Source of the DNA: Nostoc sp. FACHB-973
GTDB taxonomy: Bacteria > Cyanobacteriota > Cyanobacteriia > Cyanobacteriales > Nostocaceae
Length of the DNA: 64,000 nucleotides
Reading direction: 5' to 3'
NCBI RefSeq assembly: GCF_014698115.1
Contig: NZ_JACJSJ010000043.1
Span: 1-64,000, forward strand
This document shows positions 26,982 through 35,041 of the stretch, piece by piece; positions within the stretch are counted from its first letter, which is position 1, and every line of letters starts with the position of its first letter. Under the pieces are notes generated by a model that was not told where the DNA came from, ran no database searches, and saw only the letters and a list, made by a program, of their open reading frames with translations. The position numbers and the translations under genes are program-made.

Positions 26982-28601
26982 ATGCCTCTATCAAATACTG
27001 TGATTCGTCGCTACACACCCCCTACTTGTACGCTAGAAGTATTCGCCCAAAGCTCACCTTTGTCGCGGTGGATGGGGAAAACTGTCCTTAAGCAGCTCAG
27101 CTTTGAGCTACGTTTTGACGATCCCCGACTACCAGAAGAACACAAAGTTCCCATTCGGGGCGATCGCAACCAACTAGAAGCTTTATGTGATGCAGTCACC
27201 AGCTATGTACAACAATTCCTCCAACAGTCTCCAGAAAGCTTTTGGGTCAGTTTCTCAGGTACCCAACAGTCAAACATAGCGCTGGATGAGCCAGAATTAG
27301 AACTATCAACAAAAACATTAAATTCTTTTAATACCCAACTTCCAGGGGCAAATATACATTTAGAACCCAGCAGCTATTTAACTCACAATCTATTTCTCGG
27401 TTCTCTCGCCAACCAAACATCTGGTCCAGTGATTCAACTGAGTTTGTTGCAACTATTCGATTTGGCAACGGCTTTAGATGAATACTCAACCGATGTTATG
27501 GCACTACCAACTCTTAACAGTAGGAGTTCAGATATGAGCTTCCCCGCTTGGGCACCTATTGCCGCAGTATTAGTATTAGCCGTCGGCTTTTTACCAGTTA
27601 CCTGGCAATATGCCAACAACATCAGGCAAAAACAACAGCAGACAGCCAAAACAACAGATTCAACAGAGGTAAAGACTGCGCTACAACCTTCACCCTCTTT
27701 AACCTTTCCCACACCCCAATCCGGACTCACCACCCCAGCAGATAATTTGCTCGGTTCCACTCCTCCACCCCCAGCATCTAGTTTGCCCCAAACACCTCTA
27801 AAATCAACTGGTTCCAGTTTGTCTACGGCACCATCTGTATTGCCAAATAATGCACTGGCCATACCTCCCATACCTCAGGAAACGACAGCAACTGCACCCA
27901 AGAATTCAGCCATCGCACCATCCAGTAAAATCCCCGGACAGGAAATCGCCATACTACCAAATCTGGGACAAAATCTCACAGCCTCAAATCCCCAAGCTGA
28001 TGCTCTCCCTAAAAGGCGGAATTTACCCTCCAATCTATCTTCTACCACACCCAAGTTCTCACCCAACACCTCGCCAATAGTCCCCCCGTCTCTTGACACC
28101 ATACCCAATAATCCCCGTGTCAATACTTCCACCCAAGCTTCCCCATTAACATCACAACAACTGGACGAAACAATCAGTGCCCTAGAGGCAAATTCTGCAA
28201 GAAATAAACCCTCCTCGCAACTGCCTTCCTCTGGGACTGCTAACAGTAATCCATTTATCGATCAATTAGGAGACGGAGGCAAAACCCCTACATCCAGAGA
28301 AGTGGCAACAGGCACATTATTTGATACACCTCAAGTAGCAGAAGCCAGACAATACCTCACAAAGCGCTGGCAACCACCTGCGGGATTGGGACAAACATTA
28401 GAATACAGTTTGCTAGTCAGTGTTGACGGCACAGTTGAACGAATTTTGCCTCTGAATAAAGCAGCCAGAGAATACGTTGATAGCGCTGGAATGCCGGAAG
28501 TTGGTCAACCTTTTGTTTCCGCCAATAGACGCGGACAAAACGTCAGAATTCGAGTTGTTCTCAGTCCTGATGGCAAGGTACAGACTTTTCCAGATGAATA
28601 A
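26982..28601 (+). CDS. DUF4335 domain protein
   Basis: A 539-residue protein. Its N-terminal DUF4335 domain (1-180) begins SNTVIRRYTPPTCTLEVFAQ. One membrane segment follows (about 187-207, PIAAVLVLAVGFLPVTW), then a long Pro/Ser/Thr-rich linker (210-430) and a compact C-terminal domain (about 445-539: RQYLTKRWQPPAGL...VRIRVVLSPDGK). The topology suggests a cytoplasmic N-domain with the linker and C-domain across the membrane. It pairs with DUF3038. A stem-loop terminator follows. The function is unknown. Confidence 0.75.
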   Translation: MPLSNTVIRRYTPPTCTLEVFAQSSPLSRWMGKTVLKQLSFELRFDDPRLPEEHKVPIRGDRNQLEALCDAVTSYVQQFLQQSPESFWVSFSGTQQSNIALDEPELELSTKTLNSFNTQLPGANIHLEPSSYLTHNLFLGSLANQTSGPVIQLSLLQLFDLATALDEYSTDVMALPTLNSRSSDMSFPAWAPIAAVLVLAVGFLPVTWQYANNIRQKQQQTAKTTDSTEVKTALQPSPSLTFPTPQSGLTTPADNLLGSTPPPPASSLPQTPLKSTGSSLSTAPSVLPNNALAIPPIPQETTATAPKNSAIAPSSKIPGQEIAILPNLGQNLTASNPQADALPKRRNLPSNLSSTTPKFSPNTSPIVPPSLDTIPNNPRVNTSTQASPLTSQQLDETISALEANSARNKPSSQLPSSGTANSNPFIDQLGDGGKTPTSREVATGTLFDTPQVAEARQYLTKRWQPPAGLGQTLEYSLLVSVDGTVERILPLNKAAREYVDSAGMPEVGQPFVSANRRGQNVRIRVVLSPDGKVQTFPDE

Positions 28602-28632
28602 GTAAACTCATTCCTTTGTTGACACTTCTATA

Positions 28633-28661
28633 ACTGGTACAAACTTTGTGCCAGTTTTTAT
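28633..28661 (+). terminator. intrinsic terminator of the DUF4335 gene
   Basis: ACTGGTACAA (28633-28642) pairs with TTGTGCCAGT (28646-28655) in a 10-bp stem with one G-T pair and a 3-base loop, followed by TTTTATTT. It lies 32 bases after the stop. Confidence 0.75.
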
Positions 28662-28941
28662 TTGCTCCAATTGCTCTGAAGCTAGGCTTTTTGAGTCCAG
28701 TTAGCAAACTGGTCTGACTATTGATAGCAGTAAAACTACGAATGAATACAATTATTTTTAACAGCAATTAACCGAAATAAAACTGAAAATACAGGTCTTA
28801 AAACTCACATGAATATGAGTTGATGGAACCTAACCCAAACCTCTTTTCTATAAATAAAGAGACAAAAAATCTACTCCATAATTAATTGGAGAATTCTTTT
28901 TCAAAAATTAGTATTAATTACTCAAGAAAAAGGTAGGAAAT

Positions 28942-29226
28942 ATGCAATCAGTTGGTAATCAAAAAGACAGTCAAGCTTGGATTATTCAAACATGGGCAGC
29001 TTTTGTGTTTTCTATTTCTATGACTACTTTTGGCATTGTGAATTTACCTGTAGATAGCTGGGTAAAAGGCTTTATGGGTATGGGTTTAGCTTTTTCTGTT
29101 GGCTCAACTTTTACTTTAGCAAAAACCACTAGAGACCTGCATGAAACTAGAAAATTAACCGCTAGAATCGACGAAGCAAAAGTAGAAAAATTGCTTTCAC
29201 AACACGATCCTCTCAATTTCAAATAA
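28942..29226 (+). CDS. YiaA/YiaB family inner membrane protein
   Basis: A 94-residue protein with two membrane helices (about residues 12-32 and 38-56; AFVFSISMTTFGIVNLPV and VKGFMGMGLAFSVGSTFTLA) and a charged C-terminal tail (KTTRDLHETRKLTARIDEAK). This matches the YiaA/YiaB domain family, which is of unknown function. It starts at ATG 28942 with AAGGTAGG seven bases upstream. The leader (28662-28941) is AT-rich and holds no recognised element. Confidence 0.75.
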   Translation: MQSVGNQKDSQAWIIQTWAAFVFSISMTTFGIVNLPVDSWVKGFMGMGLAFSVGSTFTLAKTTRDLHETRKLTARIDEAKVEKLLSQHDPLNFK

Positions 29227-29354
29227 AGGCAACCAGAGAAATTTTACATTTTGGATTAAAAAGCTTTTATCAAAAAGCTGTTTCAGGAATATCAAACAAC
29301 AGCATCCATTCCAATTTCTTTTTAATTCAGAATTCAGGAGTCAGAATTCTGAAT

Positions 29355-29461
29355 TATAGCGTTTTCCCACAAGCGTGAGATACACCTGTAGGGGCACGGC
29401 AATGCCGTGCCCCTACACCTTGCGATAGATGTTGTACTGCATCTGAATGGGAACCGCTATA
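29355..29461 (-). mobile_element. 107-bp MITE, copy 2
   Basis: Same length, core palindrome and ends as the copy at 25222-25328, but inverted. The TATAGCGGTTCCCATTCAG end lies on the minus strand at 29461 and the first 23 bases are identical to copy 1. It inserts in the spacer between the YiaA-like gene and the ferredoxin gene. Confidence 0.75.
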
Positions 29462-29471
29462 TGCTGTATAA

Positions 29472-29505
29472 CAAAAAATAAAAGGACTGATTCTACCAGT
29501 CCTTT
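29472..29505 (-). terminator. terminator of the Ycf35-ferredoxin cluster
   Basis: AAAGGACTG (29481-29489) and CAGTCCTTT (29497-29505) form a 9-bp stem with a 7-base loop. On the minus strand it is followed by TATTTTTTG. It lies 25 bases after the ferredoxin stop. Confidence 0.8.
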
Positions 29506-29529
29506 ATTAATTCGATTAAAATTTTTATT

Positions 29530-29991
29530 TTAATAACGGGATTTTTTGGTCTTTAACTTTTGCTTTTTACGTCGCCGTTCGCTAGCAGCAACTGCCTGTT
29601 CTACCGGATAACCCACAACAGGAATTACCTGATATTTGCGTTCTTCTTCTAAATTTTTGAGTTCAGTGTAATCAACCCAGTGAATGCAATCAACCGGACA
29701 AGTGTCAATTGCTTCTTGGATAATTTCTTCGGCGTCCCCATCTTGGCGAATCACTCGCGATCGCCCATAATCTGGTTCAATGTAAAAAGTATTACGCGCA
29801 ACATGAGCGCAGTGCTTACAACCAATACAGGTGATTTCATCAACATAAACACCGTTTTGGCGAAGCACACCGCCCAATTCCGGTTCTAAACCAGAACGTT
29901 CTGGGGCATCCCGTAAAAAACCCCCTAATTCTGGTTCCAAACCGGAACGGTTGTCTTCTTGTTCTTCCGGCGAAGGCAGAAAATCAGCCAT
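29530..29991 (-). CDS. 4Fe-4S ferredoxin family protein (Ycf35-associated)
   Basis: A 153-residue protein with a ferredoxin core: the cysteines CIGCKHC and the later CPVDC provide one 4Fe-4S cluster site, surrounded by ARNTFYIEPDYGRSRV, as in cyanobacterial and plant-type proteins next to DUF1257. A tandem duplication of a 17-residue unit (RSGLEPELGG followed by FLRDAPE) precedes the core, and a Lys/Arg-rich tail follows. It lies in the run DUF2997-DUF1257-ferredoxin, its start touching the DUF1257 stop, so the three are surely one operon. The partners suggest an electron-transfer or assembly role that has not been defined. Confidence 0.88.
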   Translation of the reverse strand: MADFLPSPEEQEDNRSGLEPELGGFLRDAPERSGLEPELGGVLRQNGVYVDEITCIGCKHCAHVARNTFYIEPDYGRSRVIRQDGDAEEIIQEAIDTCPVDCIHWVDYTELKNLEEERKYQVIPVVGYPVEQAVAASERRRKKQKLKTKKSRY

Positions 29992-30377
29992 TACGCACTC
30001 CAGCGTTGTACTACCAGGCGTATAGAACCATCTTCATTTTTTTGCTCTTCAGCGACTTGAAAGCCAACACGAGCAGTTTCTTTCATGACTGTTTGGTAAG
30101 CATAGCGCTGTGTTACCTGGCGCAAAAATCCATCCACAGAAAGATTTTGCTGCCAATATTGCAAGTCAGCCACCAGTTCATATTCTTTGCCATTCCATCT
30201 AAAGCCGATGTCGTAGCCATTTTCCTGCTCGATACTAACTTCCGCAGGATGAGTTTGACCGCGATAGCCGCGTACTTCGCGTGGGCCTGGTTTCCAGTCT
30301 ATGCCTAATTCAGTCAGAGCATCTTTCAAAGAATCAAGGTTACGGATTTGAGTCTTAATTTGGCTAAAGTGTGACAT
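29991..30377 (-). CDS. ycf35: DUF1257/Ycf35 family protein
   Basis: A 128-residue soluble protein, start MSHFSQIKTQIRNLDSLKDAL, with the GYRGQTHPAEVSI strand and a C-terminal QRYAYQTVMKETARVGF helix typical of Ycf35, a family kept in cyanobacteria and red-algal plastids. The role is unknown. It overlaps the ferredoxin start by one base and follows DUF2997 by 39 bases in the same direction. Confidence 0.88.
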   Translation of the reverse strand: MSHFSQIKTQIRNLDSLKDALTELGIDWKPGPREVRGYRGQTHPAEVSIEQENGYDIGFRWNGKEYELVADLQYWQQNLSVDGFLRQVTQRYAYQTVMKETARVGFQVAEEQKNEDGSIRLVVQRWSA

Positions 30378-30416
30378 GGTGGTTTGAATTAAATGACACT
30401 AAACTACTGTGAAAAC

Positions 30417-30626
30417 TTACCAATCGCTGTAAGTGTTTTGGGTATTCGCCACGTTCGATTGCTGCACCTTGGCGGCGAAGTATTCTGAGGTTGGCTCATG
30501 CTTAAGTACTTGCCCCAGCTGTGCCTCTATTGCTGCTGTAACCTCAGCGCAAGAAGCACCCACAATGCCAGTGACTTTTTCCTGTACCCGACCATCTGGA
30601 TAAATTATGAATTCTAATGTCTCCAT
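30417..30626 (-). CDS. DUF2997 family protein
   Basis: A 69-residue protein METLEFIIYPDGRVQEKVTG..., a typical DUF2997 start, with conserved CAEVTAAIEAQLG. It is the first gene of the DUF2997-Ycf35-ferredoxin operon. The start was placed at ATG 30626 rather than the in-frame TTG 30638. The function is unknown; constant neighbours suggest it works with Ycf35 and the ferredoxin. Confidence 0.8.
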   Translation of the reverse strand: METLEFIIYPDGRVQEKVTGIVGASCAEVTAAIEAQLGQVLKHEPTSEYFAAKVQQSNVANTQNTYSDW

Positions 30627-30638
30627 GCTCTTGGCCAA

Positions 30639-31099
30639 CCACGATAAGTACGTTTGAATTGTACTGCCTTAGCAGAAGGCTACAAATATAGCCATCGGAA
30701 CATTTTTACTTAGATACAAACTTGCCATTTGTTAACTAATGTTCCATCTTTCAATATATATATCTCAGAATCTTTACAAAAATTATTAATTTTGCTATCA
30801 CACACATCAGTCTTTAGTTAGTGTCTCTTAACCTCATTAATTAGTCAAGGTAGGCTATGAGTGTGCTAGGTAAGCGCCAAAAGTCCTAAAAATAAGCATT
30901 ATACGTAGTATGGCCAGCCAGTAGAGTTACAAAAGTATAAAATTTCTTGAAAAACTTTATCATTACAATTAACCTGTCCCTATTCTTGCAAAGGTTACCC
31001 ACAGGTAGATATTGGTGTATGCGATCGCAGTCCTAAACCTTTTGACCCTGGTCTGGTTACTACCAAGCTGATAATTGTCAAAATAAGCACTCAATCTGT
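30639..31099. other. intergenic region upstream of the DUF2997 operon
   Basis: AT-rich with no convincing coding frame or RNA. It includes two HIP1 octamers near the left side of the remnant frame at 31100. Confidence 0.5.
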
Positions 31100-31270
31100 T
31101 TATATGCGATCGCTATCATTGGAAGATTCACCAAGAGTTTGCTGTGCAGCGTGACGTAGCTGAATACCCTTGATAGCCTCTTGTGAGTCTTGCAACTCCC
31201 ACTCTAGAGCGCTAGCTAGTAATTGAGCAGCAACAAAACTAACGTCTTGCCCCGCTCTGGGTGCGATCGC
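31100..31270 (-). pseudogene. start-less open frame directly after the DUF4926 stop
   Basis: Fifty-six codons, in the same frame as the DUF4926 gene and separated from it only by its TAA, read IAPRAGQDVSFVAAQLLASA, EWELQDSQEAIKGIQLRHA and a short polar end. No ATG, GTG or TTG precedes most of it. It may be the tail of a decayed antitoxin-like gene, or a former extension lost by a stop mutation. No family recognised. Confidence 0.35.
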
Positions 31271-31519
31271 TTAAGCTGTCACCATTTCCGGGAGTGATTC
31301 AGGGGATGCTGGCTCAAAATGTAACACCATAATTTGCTCTGGGCGTAAACCGATAGATTCGTAAGTGCGGCCAGAGCGATCGCTAAATTCAACCTCAAAT
31401 GCAGCGCCGCTAGCTAATAATTCGACTACTGTACCAACTTGACCACGGTACAGGTTGTATTCAGGTAGATCAACTGTCAGTGCTACTACATCCAGCAACT
31501 TGACTCTATTTTTGGTCAT
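31271..31519 (-). CDS. DUF4926 domain protein
   Basis: An 82-residue protein, start MTKNRVKLLDVVALTVDLPE, with the YRGQVGTVVELL strand pair and EVEFSDRSGRTYE, which is the DUF4926 pattern. Such genes usually follow a DUF6883 gene and are regarded as possible toxin-antitoxin partners; that function is not proven. A DUF6883-like fragment lies 23 bases upstream. The region around it (30.6-33 kb) looks like accessory DNA. Confidence 0.75.
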   Translation of the reverse strand: MTKNRVKLLDVVALTVDLPEYNLYRGQVGTVVELLASGAAFEVEFSDRSGRTYESIGLRPEQIMVLHFEPASPESLPEMVTA

Positions 31520-31542
31520 CTTTTATGATTTCCAGCCAGATA

Positions 31543-31698
31543 TTACAGTGAATAGCAGTTTGTTAAACTTGGGACATCAGAACCTTCTTCGATAATCCAA
31601 GCACTCAGAATGGTCATACTTTTATTTTGCAATTTTAGGCTTAAATCGTAGTATGTAGTGTTGTCTAAATTGATTACGTCGTCCCAAGCTAACTTCAC
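31543..31698 (-). pseudogene. truncated DUF6883-like gene
   Basis: A 51-codon frame from GTG 31698 to TAA 31543 reads VKLAWDDVINLDNTTYYDL, and ends ILSAWIIEEGSDVPSLTNCYSL split over two strands. The ending resembles the C-terminus of DUF6883 proteins (a WIIxxGxxxPRLxxCYPL-type tail). The N-terminal half is absent. Its position just before DUF4926 fits the usual DUF6883-DUF4926 order. Probably a remnant. Confidence 0.5.
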
Positions 31699-31756
31699 AA
31701 GTTTTGACAAATTTGAGAATAATCAGTGTGTTAACATGTATTTTAGCTGCTGAAAA

Positions 31757-32866
31757 CTATGTAGCAACAGCTTGAGCATTTTCATAAGCAGCCACAATTG
31801 CTTTGAATTTATCAGCGTACTGATAAATTTCATTGAGGTTATTGATAGACACTTTATCCGAAACTCTATTGCCATTTACATCTTTCGAGAAGATTTCTAA
31901 CTTCTTAGAATTTTGGTCGTTAAAATACAAACGAACAATCGGTCTCCAAGTATTACCATCAAGCAGAATATTACAGTAGCTCGCTGTATCTTTATATGTT
32001 ACCCTTGCTGGGTCTAATATCTGACGTAAAATCGACTTAATAATGTAATACCCATCACGCTCGTCATCTGTAAATTCAGGTTCTTTTATAGTCTGTTCTG
32101 GTTTGATTTCTGGTACCGAAGTTGCAGATTCTTGCTTCGTTTTTGAGCGCCCTGCTGCTTCATCTAAAAGGGTTTCAATCTCCTCACGAATAAATTCTTT
32201 AATAGCCCTTTGTGTATACCCAACAAACTCATTTTTTAATTGCCCTACGAAATTATTACCAGGGCATAAATCTTTAAAAAAATATTTAACAAACTCATCA
32301 TTGGGCACTTCAACCTGCTTTTTAAGCAGAGCTTTGATACCACCGACATACTTTAATTCTGAGGCTGCTGTAATAGCTTCATCAATATTAAATGCCGATT
32401 TTGTTAATTTAGTCAATTCACGGATTGCTGAGTCATTCAAATTGAGTAAATCTAATTCTAAGAATGGAGTTTTATCCATCTTATTGGGTTTTTCCAAGTC
32501 AGCATAAAATTTGTATTTTACTCCATCAGTTAATATACCAATTCGAGCTTCAGTTGCCATGAAATAAGCAAACAACTGGCTCCATTCACGATCATTCTTA
32601 AAATCAGTACCGTAACGTTTACACTCAATCAGAATTGCGGGTTGACCGTTTTGGAATATTGCATAGTCTAGCTTGTAATTTGTGCTAGCTCCCACATTTG
32701 CATCATACTCAGGCATAACTTCATTCGGGTTAAAGGCGTCATACCCCAAGATTTGCTGAATAAAAGGCATAATTAGGAAGTGCTTTGTAGCTTCTTCAGT
32801 CTTGATGCTACCTAATTTTGTAGGGATTGTAGATCCAAAGGCTTTGACTTGATCAACGAAATCCAT
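31757..32866 (-). CDS. orphan type I restriction enzyme R N-terminal-like nuclease
   Basis: A 369-residue protein with an HsdR_N/HSDR_N_2-type PD-(D/E)XK domain: MPEYDANVGASTNYKLDYAIF with Asp67, then AILIECKRY with Glu81 and Lys83. The C-terminal half (about 270-369) is an unassigned globular domain after a Lys/Glu-rich linker. There are no motor, methylase or specificity genes beside it, so it is not a complete restriction system. Such stand-alone proteins occur in phage and accessory regions. ATG 32866 is preferred because GGAG lies nine bases upstream; a TTG at 32881 is also in frame. Confidence 0.78.
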   Translation of the reverse strand: MDFVDQVKAFGSTIPTKLGSIKTEEATKHFLIMPFIQQILGYDAFNPNEVMPEYDANVGASTNYKLDYAIFQNGQPAILIECKRYGTDFKNDREWSQLFAYFMATEARIGILTDGVKYKFYADLEKPNKMDKTPFLELDLLNLNDSAIRELTKLTKSAFNIDEAITAASELKYVGGIKALLKKQVEVPNDEFVKYFFKDLCPGNNFVGQLKNEFVGYTQRAIKEFIREEIETLLDEAAGRSKTKQESATSVPEIKPEQTIKEPEFTDDERDGYYIIKSILRQILDPARVTYKDTASYCNILLDGNTWRPIVRLYFNDQNSKKLEIFSKDVNGNRVSDKVSINNLNEIYQYADKFKAIVAAYENAQAVAT

Positions 32867-32881
32867 AATGCCATACTCCAA

Positions 32882-33210
32882 TACTTTTGATTATGACTAT
32901 GTAGGCTATCAAGTTATAATTCACACAAAATCTCAAGAACTAACAGCATTTTGAAGTAAAACAATAATTTACACCCATGTCCTTAAGCGCGCTGATTGTG
33001 ATATTCCCAGTCCTCTAGATTTTTGACGTTATGCCTGGTGAAAATTTGCCCAAGCCCAAATCACTCAGCAATAATTTCTGGTAAAAAATGCATCTGTAGT
33101 GGAAGAACCAAGGATAATGAAGCATAATTAACCTCCATAGCTTTTAGCTATTAGCCGGAAGCTGAGATGCCGAATGCTAAAGGCTTTTAACTCAACTCAA
33201 CAAATTGACT
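32882..33210. other. divergent intergenic region, nothing recognised
   Basis: A promoter spacer between the HsdR_N-like gene (minus) and the oxidoreductase gene (plus). I see no repeat array, RNA or frame worth reporting. Confidence 0.5.
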
Positions 33211-34215
33211 ATGAACACAGAACAAGCGAACAAAACAATCCGCGTCGGAGTACTGGGGTTTGGCGGACTAGGACAAGCCGCCGCCAAGCTACTTGCTGCC
33301 AAACGCGAAATGATTTTAGTCGCAGCCGCAGATCAAAAAGGCTACGCTTACGCCGCTGAAGGTTTAAATACTCAAGAATGCATCGCCACCTATCAGTCCC
33401 AAGGCTCAGTAGGTTATCTAGAGCCAGTTGGGACATTAAGCAATAACAGTATTCAAGATTTAATCGCTACCAGTCAGCCTGTAGATGGCTATTTTCTGGC
33501 TTTACCCAACCTACCCAATGATTTTATTCCCTCTGTTGCCAAGCAGTTTATCGAATCCGGTTGGCGGGGTGTGCTAGTGGATGCAATCAAGCGCACCAGT
33601 GCTGTAGAACAATTACTGGCGATGAAAGAAGAACTGCAAGCCGCTGGAATTACCTACATGACAGGATGCGGTGCCACGCCTGGACTGTTAACCGCCGCAG
33701 CCGCTTTAGCCGCCCAAAGCTATGCCGAAATTCACAAGGTAGAAATTACCTTTGGTGTGGGAATTGCCAACTGGGAAGCTTACCGCGCCACAGTTCGGGA
33801 AGATATCGGCCATATGCCTGGTTATACAGTGGAAACTGCTAGGGCGATGACTGATGCAGAGGTAGAAGCACTACTAGATAAAACTAATGGCGTGCTTACC
33901 CTAGAGAATATGGAACACGCCGATGACGTGATGTTAGAAGTAGCAGGAATAGTGGGGCGCGATCGCGTTACTGTTGGTGGTGTAGTCGATACTCGCAATC
34001 CTAAAAAACCTCTTAGCACCAACGTTAAGGTTACAGGACGCACCTTTGAAGGGAAAATTTCCACCCATACCTTTACTTTGGGAGATGAAACCAGCATGGC
34101 AGCCAATGTCTGCGGACCTGCTTTCGGCTATCTCAAAGCTGGTAGACAATTGCACCAACGCGGCATTCATGGCATATTTACCGCTGCGGAAATTATGCCC
34201 CAGTTTGTGAAATAA
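33211..34215 (+). CDS. saccharopine dehydrogenase-like oxidoreductase
   Basis: A 334-residue NAD(P)-dependent protein. The Rossmann motif [18 protein letters not shown] is near the N-terminus. The middle contains [17 protein letters not shown] and [15 protein letters not shown], and the C-terminal domain is a saccharopine-reductase-like fold. Such proteins are widespread in cyanobacteria. The substrate is unknown, and lysine-pathway activity should not be assumed. ATG 33211 is preferred over TTG 33205. It converges on the next gene, separated by palindromes that probably terminate both. Confidence 0.8.
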   Translation: MNTEQANKTIRVGVLGFGGLGQAAAKLLAAKREMILVAAADQKGYAYAAEGLNTQECIATYQSQGSVGYLEPVGTLSNNSIQDLIATSQPVDGYFLALPNLPNDFIPSVAKQFIESGWRGVLVDAIKRTSAVEQLLAMKEELQAAGITYMTGCGATPGLLTAAAALAAQSYAEIHKVEITFGVGIANWEAYRATVREDIGHMPGYTVETARAMTDAEVEALLDKTNGVLTLENMEHADDVMLEVAGIVGRDRVTVGGVVDTRNPKKPLSTNVKVTGRTFEGKISTHTFTLGDETSMAANVCGPAFGYLKAGRQLHQRGIHGIFTAAEIMPQFVK

Positions 34216-34218
34216 AAA

Positions 34219-34302
34219 GTAGAGACGCGATTAATCGCGTCTCTACAAAAGTAAAAAGGCAAAACGAAGAATTTATCTCTGTCTTTTGCCTTTTTACTTT
34301 TG
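34219..34302. terminator. convergent palindromes, probable bidirectional terminator
   Basis: A perfect 28-base palindrome GTAGAGACGCGATT and its complement (34219-34246) is followed by an AAAGTAAAAAGGCAAAA / TTTTGCCTTTTTACTTT inverted pair (about 34248-34264 and 34285-34301). It lies between two convergent stops. Confidence 0.65.
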
Positions 34303-34308
34303 CCTTGG

Positions 34309-34869
34309 TTAAGCTGGTGGAATTTCTGGAGAAAAAGTGTCTGTATAATTCTCTTCAATTAATAAATTTGATGTTTCCATAATAAATGGAAGTTCTGCTC
34401 CTACCAAACCTCTTTGAATACGTTCTGATCTCTCACTAAAAACTACGAATAAAGGATATATGCTATTAGCTCCCTCACTCAAAATATGGCTGTGGCGGAA
34501 AGGCATTAACCATTCATAATCATTGTCTAAAAAAACTTGGGATTGTCGCCAACGTCCTAACAAATCAGAAAAATCTTCATGGGGACGATGGATAAAGATT
34601 AAAATCTCTACTCCCGTTTTGATTTTCCACTCTGGATCGCACATCAAAAGTGCCACATCACAGGGTAAACAAATTGCTTGTGGCTCTGTTATGGCAGTTT
34701 TGCGAAGACGAACAATTGGTAAAGGGATGGCGATTACACTCTCATCTGGACGGCGGAGACTGGGAAGCATCTCCAAGTATGGACGGTGTTGCTTTAGTAA
34801 GGCGATCGCAGCCTGATGATTACTGTACTCTGCCAAGCTCGCTTCGTACTGAGATTTTTGTACAGTCAT
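34309..34869 (-). CDS. hypothetical protein
   Basis: A 186-residue soluble protein not assigned to a family. It opens with a helix (SLAEYSNHQAAIALLKQHRP), has a conserved-looking core PLPIVRLRKTAITEPQAICL, a strand-rich middle (VEILIFIHRPHEDF) and an acidic end. It could be a ligand-binding or regulatory protein; nothing decides. Its codon use resembles the neighbours. It is co-directional with pilC but separated from it by a 170-base repeat spacer. Confidence 0.65.
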   Translation of the reverse strand: MTVQKSQYEASLAEYSNHQAAIALLKQHRPYLEMLPSLRRPDESVIAIPLPIVRLRKTAITEPQAICLPCDVALLMCDPEWKIKTGVEILIFIHRPHEDFSDLLGRWRQSQVFLDNDYEWLMPFRHSHILSEGANSIYPLFVVFSERSERIQRGLVGAELPFIMETSNLLIEENYTDTFSPEIPPA

Positions 34870-35041
34870 AGTAAATTAGTTACCAATGAGGAGTTAAGAA
34901 AAAATTAGTTAGTTTATAGTTGGAATTGAAGAGTTAAGAATAAAAATAATTACTTTAAAATTAAAAATCCATCAATCAAGAGTTTTCACTCCTAACTCAT
35001 AACTCTTAATTCCTAACTTTTAACTCCTAACTCTTAATCCT
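34870..35041. repeat. STRR spacer
   Basis: GAGTTAA/AACTCCT heptamers in both orientations, ending at the pilC stop. Confidence 0.75.
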
